From: Avena insularis
Taxonomy: Eukaryota > Streptophyta > Magnoliopsida > Poales > Poaceae
Direction: 5' to 3'
Length of the DNA stretch: 64,000 bases
NCBI GenBank assembly: GCA_023614405.1
Contig: CM042685.1
Span: 233,161,661-233,225,660 of the forward strand
In this document: piece after piece, positions 1 to 12,681 of the stretch
How positions within the stretch are numbered: position 1 is the first letter of the stretch
How the letters are laid out: each line of letters begins with the position of its first letter
Notes under the pieces: model-generated
Told to the model about the DNA's origin: nothing
Seen by the model: only the letters and a program-made list of their open reading frames with translations
Database searches by the model: none
Translations under genes and position numbers: made by a program

Positions 1-864
1 TTGTTTTCTCCCTAGTAGCAACAACACATCTACAACCGAAGATATTATTGTCACTTCCCTTGGAAACTAGAGGCATGAACCCACTATCGAGCATAAATAC
101 CCCCTCTTGGAGTCACTAGCAACTACTTGGCCAAGATAGCTACTAAAAACGGAGAGCATGTAAGATCACAAACACAACATGCATGATTTCCCCGCAAACA
201 CAACATGCATGATTACAAATAGATTAGATCTTGATCATGAATGGAGCTCACAAGATCTATACATGAAAGCACAAAGGAGGAGATACAACCATCTAGCTAC
301 TACATGGACCCATAGTCCAAGGTGGAACCACTCACGCATCATACCAAAGAGAAGGCCTTCGGGATGATCTCCCCTCCGGCAGGGTGCCAGGAAGAACTTC
401 AGATCCCCCGATCTAGGGACAATGGTGGTGGCGGATACAAAAGGTTTCGTGGAGATTTGATCGGGTTCTTATGGTTTCTGCATCGGGGGCTTCTTATAGG
501 TGAAGGGGGATGCCGAGGAGGCGACCAGGGGGGTCAAACCCTACCCAGGCGCGGGCCCACCCCTGGCCGCGCCTGGGGGGTTTGGCCGCCCTGGCATGCT
601 TCCTCGTCTCCCCTCTGGACTTCTTGTTCCCCACGGAAAGTAATTGACTTTGGCATTTGTCCCGTCCAATTCCGAGAATATTTCTTACTAGCTTTTCTAA
701 AAGCAAAAACAGCAGAAAACAGGCATCTGGCACTATGGCAACTTGTTAATAGGTTAGTACCAGAAAACATGTAAAAAGTACCTCAAAGTGTAGACAAAGC
801 AAAGCAAAGTAGATACTAACAAGCATGGAACATCAAAAATTATAGATACATTTCCGACATATCA
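1..864 (-). repeat. 3' LTR of E1 (partial)
   Basis: It matches 10285-11192 with small indels; for example, about 60 bp present near 10460-10530 is missing near 170-190. Its inner end, read on the minus strand, is TGATATGTCGG. It is followed inward by a purine-rich tract (minus strand TTAAGTTTGGGATGCT, about 865-880), which marks the 3' LTR. Confidence 0.8.
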
Positions 865-3690
865 AGCATCCCAAACTTAACTTCTATTCGTCCTCGAGTA
901 GGTAAGTGATAAAAGAATGATTTTTGAGGTGACATGCACCCTCACAATAAAGATCCAACCATTTGCAAGCATTGAAAGTTGGGATCAGAGAACTCTAAAC
1001 ATGTGAATGAAAGATGGAGTTCTAACAACAGGACATAGTAACTATGCATGCAACATGACAAGCTACAAACAAAGATCATGAATAACATGCATTGAAAAAC
1101 GTTTGTTTGTTTCACATACAGAAAACATAGCATAGTGGCAATCAGCTTGTACCTCATAGAGTAGCAATATAAATGCATAGGACACCTTCAAAGTTCACAA
1201 GGGTGACTAGAAACAAATAGCACAAGAACAAGTAATATCACAATATGCATCAATCAATAAGCTTTGGAACACTGCACACAGAATGACAACTATGCTCTCT
1301 TAATGGTGCCTAAAGGTAGAAGGTGGAGACTCAATAATGGTGGAAGAAAGGCCTTTTTTGTAAAGGAAGCAGGGATTGCAAGTTCCAAAAAGAGCTTCCA
1401 AAAATTATGGTACTTGTTAGCTTTCAGCCCTCATTGCCCCTATCATAAGCATCTTTAAGTGGTTAAGGTTAAAGTGACAAAGATGGAGTATATGCTTGAT
1501 GAAGTATAAGTTGGCAATCTCAAGTCCCTTGAATACGAGGGCCACACCTCATGCCTACTCAACTTCGGTCACAGGTAAGTTCTTGTCACTGTAAGTATTT
1601 GCATATCATTGAGAACCGCCAACGGGGTACCCCTTGCACATGGTACATGAGCGTTCCCATAACCAAAATGACAAGGCAAGCAGACAATGAGCATCTCAGC
1701 AATCTTCTTATTTACCATGGGAATATGGTGTTTTTTTCTCTCTTTCCTCTTTTCTCAATGTGTCTCTCTTTTTTTATAATAAGAACGCTTCATAGATGTC
1801 ACTATGGTGATGCTGCAAGTTTCCACCATGATTAGGCATGGCTTAGGCTAGCGGCCCAGGCGTTTCTCTACACAGGATACAAACTCCATGGACTTACAAG
1901 TTCCCTCTTTATTTCACAGCGGTGATATCCATAGACAAAAGATCATGATATCAACTAAGGACAAAGTACAAGTCCAATGTTGAAAACGTTCCCCGTGACA
2001 ACACGGTTCTGTTAATTCCAACGTATAAGTGCAAGCATATACAACATAGATGTCACAATGGTTCAATTTTATTAGGGGCAAAGAATATAAAGTGTGCCAT
2101 CAAGTTTGTGGGCGCTTTAATCACTAAGTTTTCACATAACAAAATAGTTTTTAATTGGAAGATAGATGAAAACAAGAATATACTTAGAATGGTGTAACAC
2201 ACCATGCATAGAAGTTTATAGTGGGCACTTTGGAATAACTTGGTCTATTGGGAGTTGGAAGCATGAGTAGAGCTTACTCGTACAAGTGGAGGCTAGCAAA
2301 AGACTGGGAGCAACCAACTAAGAGAGCATAATGGCCATAATCATATAGAGCAACAAAGCATTACTAATCAAAGCATAGAGTGGTACTACAAGTCAAGGAC
2401 TAAATGATCATAGAGGCTAATGGTGACTTGTCATAGTCATAACATGGTGTGAGCGTGTGCCAAGTCAACCCAAACAAAGCATCAAAGGAGAATACCACAA
2501 TACTATGCTTTTGCATGCTAAAACAACGCATAAGTTCTTCAAGGCACACTAAGCAATCCCAATTGTTTGGAGCAATCCATGCTATAGCAATAATCACTAA
2601 GCATAAGGCCAAAACAACACCTAGCATGTCATGCTAAAGTCTAAGTCATAGTCAATGCAAGATCCTCTTGCACTTCAAGCAAGAACTTACTACTCCTTTC
2701 CAACACCAAGCAACTTATTTGAAAAACAACACAGCGAGAACGGGGGTCCCAACTACTTTATTCAAGCAAACTAAACAACCTAAGCAAAGCAAACGAAAAC
2801 TAAGATGCTCCAAGAACAACACAACTGTGCATGAAATAATAAAAACAAAGTGCCTAGACAGACCTGAGCTTTTTATTGATGAAGAAGGGGATGCCTTGGG
2901 CATCCCCAAGCTTTGACGCGTGTATCTCTCGGATATTTCTTGGGGTGACACCATGGTGGCATCCCCAAGCTTGATCTTTTGTCCATTCTTCATCTCATTG
3001 CATCATTCTCTCTCTACACCTGAAATTTTTCCTTCACACAATCTTCATTAGCAACATTAGCTTATTCAAAAGATATTAGACCTCTGGCAAAGCTTTGGAA
3101 CAACAAGGCTATTCACTAAAAACACAAGCTACTGCAATAACTCCTTTAAAAAGCTCAATTCACCTAAAGAGAACTCAAAAAGAAATCAATAAGAAGCAAA
3201 TGCAAATAATGGCAGAAATCTGTCAAAATAGACCAGGAGGTAGAAACCAATTTTTTCTAACATCTTCTGTTGCTCAAATAAAAAATTGTTGAACTAACGA
3301 AAGTTAGCTAACATACTGGTTATTTATTCATAAATTTTGAGCTCAATCCGAGTTACAGAGACTCCTCACGATTTTTTTGGGTGGAGGACATAAATCTGTT
3401 TCGGGACAGCAACTCCCCAAATCTTACTTCCCTCTCATTAGAGGTCATTCTTGGCACAAAAAGCAAACAAAAAGGATAAGTAGAGGTCATTACTGAAGTA
3501 ATAACTTCTAAGACTCAAGGAAACTCTTGGGTTATCTCCCAACTAGTACTTTTCTTTAACGCCTTTAAGTTAGGCTTGATAGTTTGAGAAGATGCTCACA
3601 TAAGAAATATGAATTGAAGTAAAAGAGACCATCAAGAAGCAAATTCAAAACACATTTAAGTCTAACCCTCTTCCTATGCATAGGAATCTT
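865..3690 (-). other. Non-coding 3' internal region of E1
   Basis: I see no credible coding frame here; the short ORFs are chance frames. About 1330-1880 is clearly homologous to about 47350-47880 in element E3, including a shared block around the phrase cggggtaccccttgcacatggtac. The two elements therefore belong to one related group. The rest is A-rich spacer typical of the pol-less 3' half of such elements. Confidence 0.6.
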
Positions 3691-6600
3691 CTAAAGAAAC
3701 AAGTCATGAAAGCACAAAGCAACAAGCATATGAAAGCAAAACAAGTGCAACTTCAAGATTTTCAACATAAAGAGGGGAAACTTAATATTGTTGAGATATA
3801 TAAGACCATGTTTCCCTCTCTCATAATAACTTTCAGTAGCATCATGAATAAAATTGACAATATAACTATCACATAAAACATTTTTACCATGAGCCACATG
3901 CATAAAATGATTATTACTCTCCACATAAGTAGTGGGAGCAAATTCAACAAGATAGCTATCATTATTATTCTCATCACCATAATCATCAAATATAGGAGGC
4001 ATATTGTAATCTGTCACATCCCAAAATTTTCCAAATTTTGAAATGTGAAAAATAAATAAACAAAAGAATTAAATGCTGAAATTTAGGGTGAAAAGAAACT
4101 TTTTATTTCTAAATGGAAACATCAAAACCCTTATTGAACAAAATTTGAATAAAATGGAATCCAACAAATTTCAATCAAGTGAAATGCATTCAGCAAATAA
4201 TGTATCTTGAAATTTAAACACTTGGAAAAACAAACCAAAACCCTAAAACCCTAATGGAAGAAAATCATTTCCAAGATCTCTCTAAGACTATGGATTTGAT
4301 CCATACACAAATTTAGCAACAAACATTTATAAATGATAAAAAATGGTAAACCAAAAATATCATAAAACCATAGAAATTGGTTTCATTTAATTTGGAGCCA
4401 TGGATAAAAACTAATGAATTTAATAAGTTAAAGAGAAATAATTTCCAAAGCTAATAAAGCTCCTATCTAAAATCCATACCAATTTATGAGCAAAATAATC
4501 CTAAAAGGATTTAAAAGATAAACAAATATTAATTAAAATTTTACAAATTGGAATCACCAATTCTGGATCTATAAATAAAAAGATATGGATTTTATAAGGC
4601 AAAGGAAGAAAATAAGTAAATAAGGAATATAAAAAAAGCCAAATTAAATCTTGGCCAAACAAATGAAATGAAAGATTATGGAATAATAAAAAGTAATAAA
4701 AGATTATTTAAATAAAATCATAAGGATTAAACAATATCCAATTTTATTTAAATAAAAAAAATATTGCCTAAACTAAATAAATAATAAATCCCAAGAAAAT
4801 TTATTTAGAAGACAAATTAAATCTTGAATTGAATCCATAAGCAAACGGAATAAAGATAATCCAAATAAAATAAAAGGATAAAGAATATTCAAATAAAATT
4901 ATATGGCATTAATCAAATTCAATTCTTTTTGAATAAAGACAAATGCCCAATTTAAATGAACATTAAATCATATTAAAATATTTTAAATAATAATAATTCA
5001 AAGTGAATTATTTGCACTAATGAATAAATAAAACCTACTGAAAAAGGTTTGGTAAAAATTAGAATTCAAATAGAAGTTTGAAATATATTTGAAACCCTAT
5101 TTAAATAAAGACAAATGTCCATTTTAAATAAATGTTTAAACCTTATGAGAAAATAACAAATATTCTAAATAAATTGTTAAACCACACTATATAAACAGAA
5201 TGAAAACCCTAATGAAAGTGTAGAAAAAGATTTTTAAAGAAATCTGAATTTAAATGAGATTTAAATTCAAAATAGAACAAATCAGAAAAGAAAAAGAAAA
5301 AGAACCACGATAGAAAAAATGGAAAAACAGACCTAGCACAGAAACCTGGCCCAACTACAGCCCAGCTCAGCCCACCTCTCTTCTCTCTCGCGAACCGTTT
5401 TTCTTACCGCAAACCCTACCCCCTCAGCCACTGACGCTTGGACCCCACGCGCACCCCCTCTCTTTTGCTGACGACGCAGGCCCATGCCACATTGGCGTCT
5501 TCTTCCCCACCGTGACGACCACGCCATCTCCCCGGCCGTTTCTGCCGCTGAATCCTCCGTGTAAATTCATGATTAATGGATGATCAATTCTCGCCAGTAA
5601 GTACACCCTCTTAAGCGCTCACGTCTCCCCTCTCTTTCCCCTCGCTCGCCATCCTCTCTCTGCCTCCAGGCTACTCTAATTCTTCCTCACGCCGCCACTG
5701 CCCCGACAACCTTCCTCGGCCGATTCCGGCGAAGCCAGACCCTTCCCAGCCCCCTAGTGCTTGCTGGTTTGCTCGCCAGCATATCCTGCACCTCCCAGTA
5801 CCGCCCGCTTGGCCGTGCGTGCCCCACAGCGTCGGCAACGTCAACGCCAGAGCGCCACTGTCTTCGGCTTCGACTCCGACGACCTCTCCCGGAAAATTCC
5901 GAGTGCGCCTCTCTCCCTAGTGGACACTCGCGTAATCAGCATCGTCTTATGCATCTAACGCGGCCATCGTCTTACGCATCTAACGCGGCCATCGTCTTGC
6001 CTTCCGATGCCTTGTAGCCTCGCCCCCGTCAACAACAGGACGTGCTTGACGCCAGGAGTGACTCCGTCGAGAAATCACGGGCTACTCCGTGCGCCCCTGC
6101 CCCTGCAACGACCACCTCGAGCTCCAGCACGTCACGGCGAGTTCGGCAATTCTCTCCTCCCTCTCCCGCGCGTCCAATTTCGTCGGCAACGCCACTTTCC
6201 GAGCGCGCCGCCACCATCCACCGTCGCAGCGCCGCCAGTTTGTGGTTGATTCGATTAGGGCCATTAGATTTTGATCTTGCGGATGTGATAGATTAACTTA
6301 TCGAAACGATAAGGATCAATTTGATTCGTACGATGCAATTTAAATCCTGCGGCCTGTAACACTCGATCCAAACGAATCGGTACCGTCCAGTAACAACTTG
6401 ACACGTGGCATGTGTTTTGTTTTAAAAACAGAAACTTATCTATTAGATGTTTAGATTTGTAAAATTCATAACTTTTAATCTACACATCCAAAATTTACAA
6501 ATTTTATATCACTGGATTCATAAAAATGAAACCTTTGCAACCCTTACCTTTGTTTAGTGTTTTGTTTCGGTAAAATTAGATGTTTTTGCAGAAACATTAT

Positions 6601-9331
6601 TAGGCCTATTTTGATTATAAAAGTTATTCTACAAATGTTTTTTAGGGTAAAATCTTTTGTAAATTGATTGTTTTGAACCTATTGACTACTGACCATAAAA
6701 ACCAACTTGTAGATTTAAAAGTATATTTTGTGATACTAAGGAGTAAATCTTTGAATAAAAGCATTTCTAGTTAAATAAAAATGTTGATTATGGTTTAAAA
6801 ATGATTTTTGAGTAAAACCTTTGGAAAATGATTTCATTTAAACTCTCTGACCCTAAACGCTAAGTTTTGAATTTAAAAATGTATTTGATTAAACCCTAGA
6901 GAATTATTACTTTGATTAAAGGCATTTCTAGAAAAATAAAATGTTGCTTTGATGTAAAAATGATTTTGGGTGACAACTTTTGTAAATAGATTTGTTTTAA
7001 AAAACTTTGACCATAAACATTAATATTGGTGTTTAAAATCATTTTGGCTAACATTAGAAATTATTACTTTGATTTAAATCATTTCTAACAAAACAAAAAT
7101 GATTTAAATGGCCTATTTTCACTAACTTGTTTTTAAATGGTTTTACCACTTTTATAAATGACCAATATGTGTTTAAAATGTTTATAGCCTATTAGAAACC
7201 ACTATTGCAAATAAAACAATCCTTTGCATGCTTGCATGCATTGTTTTGTTTTCTTTATTTTATGTGATGAATTGTTTGAATGCTAGATTGAGTTTGCGCC
7301 TTGATTGATTTGTAGTGAAATTGGAAGAGTGTGACTATTGCAAGATCAAGGAGTGAATCTATATTCTCTACTAAAAAGTCAAGTGGTGCTTCATACTTTT
7401 GTCCAAATATTTTCACTATGCATTAGTAATATTTTGAGTAGGACTTGCATGGAATTTTTACTAAGTATGCTATGCCATGGGAAATCCTAGTAGATGATGC
7501 CTTAGTAGAATTTTCCCTAAGTTAAGATTCTTGCTACTATTATGCTTAGCCTAGCTAGTAGAAAACAAGGGTGGATTATATTCATGCTATGAAATATTTC
7601 TAAGTCAATGACTTGTGTTTTGATTAATAAAACAACTATGTGAATGAATCACCTGGGTGGAATGGTGTGAAAGGTTTATGTTGAGTGGTTACACAGGGCC
7701 CCATATTCATGGCCTACCCTAGTGTATCTCACTTGTGGAAAGCCACCCATGAACAAAGAGATTTAAGATGTCAAATGTTGAGAAGCTTCAAGTGCAGCCA
7801 CATGGAATTATGGGCTCTACCTGGATCATATAGGTTGCAATAACATAGCCAGATGGACAGAAGGTGGTAGGTGGTGATAGGTTTGGAACGCGTCCATTTT
7901 GGTCTAAGGGAAGGATTCTGAAAGATCTTGTCTGGATGCATGTCGAGACTTGTGGGGAAAGTGAACCACCTCTCGAGAGAGTAAAATCTAAGTACTTAGC
8001 CATGTCCCCGGCAATGGACAATTTGAGCATCAAGACATGGAAGCTATCAAGGATTTCCTCATCCCAATTTCTAAGTTAAAATCTTGTGGTTGAACAAGGG
8101 TAAAGGTTAACCAATATTCATTGGTTGTTCCTTGGGTGATTTTGACAAACAAAAACTTAGTGTTTTCAACTTATAAGGAAAATCTATTTTGAGCAAAGCA
8201 AGCCTAATCTCCACTTAGCCAAATGCATATAGATGATAGATACTACTATTCTACCATAGTATCACTTGCCAATACAATTCAAGTGTATTGACCCTTGTGG
8301 CTGTAACTTATTATGTTGCAAGTTTGTTTGATGTTAGTGAAGTGTGTTGAATAGGATTACAAGTCCACAACCAACATGATTGCATGTGGCACTTTGAAGA
8401 TGAAGGACTCCATGCTATATAGATATTTCTGCTGCATTGTAATGAGATAGCCAAATGAGCTATGTAAGATGTAATGAATTATTTTATTCCTGGTTATAAA
8501 GTTGTACTATGACCTTTGTTTCTTGATCTTACATCTTAAACTGTGGATGCTAGCTATTGATCCAGGGACTAGAATTGTAAACACAGGGATCTCTACCTTA
8601 TTAGGTTGGGACCTCTACAGAATCACAATCAATTTTCTCCTCAATAGTAGGTGGACTGAAAATATCAATATCATCATTGTAATCATCATAAATTGGAGGT
8701 AAAGTATCATCATAGGCAATAGAATTTTTAGAATTGGCACCAAAGAGATTTTCAATATCACAAGTGGTGTGCTTTTCCCAACCATGATCACTACTATAGG
8801 TAACAGGCATAGGAATATCATTACAAGTTTTACCTATAATAGATATTTCAAAAGAACCACATGAGCATAACATTCATCCTCCTCTTTTTCATCTAATGAG
8901 CTTCTTGTTTCAGCAATTTCTTCTTCCATAGGCTCATGCAAGGAATTAGTCTCTTCCATTTGTGGAAAGCACCTATTAAAATATTCAAGAATATAGCCAT
9001 TTTCTTCCTTGTAATTATCAAAGAAAAATTTAAGTATCTCATAAACCTCATGTTGATAAGGTGCATCATCAGTATTTTCAAGCAAACTGGCACCCTTGAA
9101 GGCAATAAATTCTTCAATTTGTTCCACATCATCAAAGTCATAATTTCCTTTAACATAAGAGGATATGGTAACATTATCATTATACTCACATTGAAAAGGC
9201 AGGTGTTTATACCTCCTACAGCAGCAAGACTTGTCAAAGCAATAAGTAACATTATAAGTTGAGCACACCTCTCTAGCAATAGTATTCAACTTATCAATTT
9301 GTTCCCATAAGTGTTTCCCTTTTTGTGACAA
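3691..9331 (-). pseudogene. E1 internal ORF (gag-side, unknown function), split by a solo LTR and a frameshift
   Basis: The frame starts at 9331 and runs to about 8850, shifts frame, continues from 8873 to 8622, and resumes at 4011 through 3691. Removing the inserted solo LTR and one TSD copy keeps the codon phase exactly, so one ORF was broken by the insertion. The C-terminal part has a DSYIVNFI...ATESYYERGK pattern also found at the end of the protease ORF of E3 (about 50400-50340). The N-terminal part is Cys/His-containing and acidic, with no domain I can name. I infer an accessory or gag-derived protein of the E1/E3 group; the function is unknown. Confidence 0.6.
4012..8619 (+). mobile_element. 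4.6-kb solo LTR (LARD/Sukkula-like size) inserted in E1
   Basis: The segment begins TGTCACATCCCAAAATTTT and ends TTGGGACCTCTACA, the TG...CA form of an LTR. The flanks are taatc (4007-4011) and gaatc (8620-8624), a 5-bp TSD with one substitution. No internal repeat of its ends is visible, so there is one LTR and no internal domain. It is AT-rich at 4012-5300, has a GC-rich island at about 5330-6300, then AT-rich sequence again. The small ORFs in the island (5333-6296) overlap on both strands and look like composition artefacts. LTRs of 4-5 kb are known from barley LARD elements; assigning this copy to that group is inference. Confidence 0.75.
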
Positions 9332-9632
9332 AAAGTGTTCCTTATAATAATACTTTTATTCTTCCGTGAAACCACCTTGCCAATAATAACTAGTTTCAAA
9401 GAAACCATCCATTGATAAAAAGCATGACAAAGCAAGGCACTAACACACCAGCAACTAGAGTAGGAACTAAATTTTTTGTGTTTTTGAATAAAGCAAGCAA
9501 ACCAAACTAGACTAATTTTTGGGGGCTTTTTGAAAAGAGGAAAACAAAACGAAGCAAAAGAAACAAAGCAAACTAAAAACAAAGTAAAGAGAAAGGAAGT
9601 GAAGGACTCCCCTTGTGAACACGTCCTTAGCC

Positions 9633-9650
9633 TCCCCGACAACGGTGCCA
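9633..9650 (-). other. Primer-binding site of E1 (tRNA-Asp type)
   Basis: The plus strand reads tccccgacaacggtgcca. This is the 3' end of plant tRNA-Asp, including CCA, with two mismatches. The element is therefore on the minus strand and this is the primer-binding site beside the 5' LTR. It is not a tRNA gene. Confidence 0.8.
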
Positions 9651-9660
9651 GAAAACTTGT

Positions 9661-11192
9661 TGATGGTGCTGACGTGGCACACTTCGTTGGAAACCCCAAG
9701 AGCAAGGTGTGATGAGCACAGCAGCAAGTCTTCCCTCAGTAGAGACCGAGGTTATCGAACCAGAAGGAGGAAGGAAACGTCACACAGGTGTTGCAAGCAA
9801 CGCGGAGACCTGCATAACACAAACTCAAGACTTTGCCCCAACGAATCAGTGAGGTTGTCAAGCTCACCGGTTTGCTGTAACAAAGGATTAAACGTATCAT
9901 GTGGAAGGTAATGGTTTGCAGCAAGTAAACAAGTAACAGTGGAAGATGTATCAATGGTAAAGATTGGACCGGGGTCCATAGTTCACTAGAGGTGCTCTCC
10001 TTAGATAAACAACATGGCATGAAGGGTAAACAAATTACAGCAGGGAAATTGACAGGAACTAAGCAAGGCATAACAATGCAATTACTAGTCAGAAAGATCC
10101 TATGAGATTCGATTGGGCAATACAACAAGATACATAGACCGCCATCCAACTGCATCTATGACTAGAAGTCCACCTTCAAGTTATCATCTGAAACCCCTCC
10201 AGTATTAAGTTGCAAGCAACAGACAACTGCTTTAAGAAAAGTGTGTAAGGTAAACAGTCCACATGTTCCATGAACAAGAGACCATTGTTTTCTCCTTAGT
10301 AGCAACAACACATCTACAACCGAAGAGATTATTGTCACTTCCCTTGGAAACTAGACCCATGAACCCACTATCGAGCATAAATACCCCCTCTTGGAGTCAC
10401 TAGCAACTACTCTGCCAAGATGGCTACTAACAACGGAGAGCATGCAAGATCACAAACAACACAGACATGATAGAATCATAAATACAAAACCATTAATCAA
10501 ACCAACATAATAATCTCAATATCCATCGGATCCCCGCAAACACAACATGCATGATTACAAATAGATTAGATCTTGATCATGAACAGAGCTCACAAGATCT
10601 ATACATGAAAGCACAAAGGAGGAGATACAACCATCTAGCTACTACATGGACCCATAGTCTAAGGTGGAACTACTCACGCATCATACCGGAGAGAAGGCCT
10701 CCGGGATGATCTCCCCTCTGGCAGGGTGCCGGGAAGAACTTCAGATCCCCCAATCTAGGGACGATGGTGGCGGCAGCTAGAGACGGTTTCATGGAGATTT
10801 GATCGGGTTCTTAGGGTTTCTGCATCGGGGGCTTCTTATAGGCGAAGTGGGAGGCCGAGGAGGCGACCAGGGGGTCAAACCCTACCTAGGCACGGGCCCA
10901 CCCCTGGACGCGCCTGGGGGCTTGGCCGCCCTGGCACGCTTCCTCGTCTCCCCTCTGGACTTCCTGTTAATTGACTTTGGCGTTTGTCCCATCCAATTTC
11001 GAGAATATTTCTTGAGTAGCTTTTCTGAAATCAAAAATAGCAGAAAACAGGCATCTGGTACTGTGGCAACTTGTTAATAGGTTAGTACCAGAAAACATGT
11101 AAAAATCACCTCAAAGCGTAGACAAAGCAAAGCAAAATAGATACTAACAAGCATGAAACATCAAAAATTATAGATATGTTTCTGACGTATCA
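9661..11192 (-). repeat. 5' LTR of E1
   Basis: About 1.53 kb, starting (plus strand) TGATGGTGCTGACG ten bases beyond the PBS and ending ...GACGTATCA. Read on the minus strand it is TGATACGTC...ATCA, with TG/CA ends. It matches the partial LTR at 1-864. Confidence 0.8.
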
Positions 11193-12400
11193 GTCGTCAC
11201 AGTGGGCTAACGACATGGGCAACGGTAGGGGGCGGTGTTGTGCTCCCTGGCGAAGCTCAACGGCATGGTCGCGAGGCGTGGGGCGGTGCGAGACGGTCGG
11301 AACGCTACGGTGCTCTCGGCGGGTCCGACGGGCATTTTAATGGCGCACCGTGGCTACGGGTCACGCGGTGGCGAACGGGGTTGTTTGGTGGTCTCCTGGG
11401 ACAGTGGTGATCACGCTTGCAACTGGCGAGGGCGGCGTGTGTCGAGTGCGGTGCTCTGGCGCGCTCTCGGCATGGCACAAAGGCATAGGGCGCAGCGGTT
11501 CTAGGGTGGTCCAGTGGCTGGCAGGGCGTTGGCGTTGGACAGGGGGTGGCGGTGGACGGTGGTCAATGTCCTAGACAAGGTGGCTAGGCTTGGTGCTTCT
11601 CCTAGCTTGCTGTCGACCATGGGGTGGCAAGGTGAGTCTCGGCATGCTCACCATTGATGGAAATGGAAAGCTCACAGTGAGCTAAAGCTTGTTAACTAAG
11701 CTAGATGATCTACTAATAGCATGATGTGAGCTACAGAGGGAACAAGTTAGGCCAAAAACACTGCTCACTATAGTGTTTGTTGTTTGTTTGATTTGTGTTT
11801 GCAAGGTGTTTGATGAAATGGCTAAACGATATTTAAATTTGAATTTTTGATTCAAACTTGGTGGGTGTATTAGTTACATACTAGGTAGTCTCTGGTTAGT
11901 TGGAATGGTCAAGGGGCACTGGTTTGGTTGGTGGTTGATAATTGGTGATCTTCACATATGATAAAGATTCAATTTTGAGTTTTCATTTGAATCAAGTTGC
12001 CAAATGTTTTTGTAAGTTTGAAAGGTGGGCTTGGGTTCACTTTTACTTGGTCCAGCAAGGGGTGAAAATAATTGGAATTATTTCTGTTTGAAATCTTGAA
12101 CTAGGAACACTCAAAGTAGCCTAGTGAGCAAGATTGGCAAAAATGACCATTTGCTTATTTTGTTTGTTTTTGAATTTCTCTTGTTTTGGTTCTCCTTGGA
12201 AATGTTTTAGATGATGTTGTTTTCATCTTTGAACCATTCCTTGCAATTTAAAACAATCACACAAGTCCATTCATGCATTCATACAATCATCACATACACA
12301 CATGCATTCATATGATGTTAATTAACAAAAGTTTTTTGTTAACCCTAATTTTGGTGATTGGAATTTGATAATCATTGTTCAATATTTTTGGGATGTTACA
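11193..12400 (-). mobile_element. Partial long LTR (TGTAACATCCC type), truncated by E1
   Basis: Read on the minus strand it starts TGTAACATCCCAAAAATATTG at 12400. It is AT-rich at first and then GC-rich (about 11200-11640), the same architecture as the solo LTR at 4012-8619. Its other end is cut by E1 at 11192. The ORFs at 11235-11574 lie in the GC-rich part, overlap in two frames, and are probably not genes. Confidence 0.5.
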
Positions 12401-12681
12401 TAGACACAACGAGAGTCCAATTGGGCTCAATGGGCGAAAGTTAAGCACATCCAGAAAGGAGGAATAACACAAAATACTTTCATCTCATTGCTAATGGTAA
12501 ACACAGGAGGAAGAATATCTTCCAACTAGAACAAGATGAAGGTACTATCGTAGGACAAGACAAATTAAAAGTGTATATCTCAGAATATTATAAGAACTTA
12601 TTTGGAGAACTGGTTCAGAATAACTTTTCAATGATCTAATCTGAAACATATGATATACCTTAAATTTTAACAAAGGAGAAC

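Larger units (their letters stand above)
1..11192 (-). mobile_element. Gypsy-type LTR retrotransposon E1 (Triticeae, Sabrina/WHAM-like), truncated by the window edge
   Basis: The block at 1-864 repeats at about 10285-11192, so these are the two LTRs. A tRNA-Asp-type primer-binding site lies at 9633-9650 in minus orientation and a polypurine tract lies next to the left LTR, so the element reads right to left. The internal part carries one gag-side ORF and no recognisable reverse transcriptase, protease or integrase, so it looks non-autonomous. It is interrupted by a 4.6-kb solo LTR at 4012-8619. Its right end, at 11192, sits inside another long LTR. The outer end of the left LTR lies outside the window, so the TSD cannot be checked. 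The family name is recognition only. Confidence 0.8.

Noticed and set aside
5333..6296. Overlapping ORFs on both strands as possible genes
   Set aside because: They lie in the GC-rich island of a solo LTR, overlap in several frames, and show no domain or splice structure.
9633..9650. tRNA-Asp-like sequence
   Set aside because: Only the 3' 18 bases of the tRNA are present, next to an LTR; the same holds at 52167-52184. These are primer-binding sites.
11235..11574. Two plus-strand ORFs
   Set aside because: Overlapping frames in GC-rich LTR sequence, with repeated short words and no motif.
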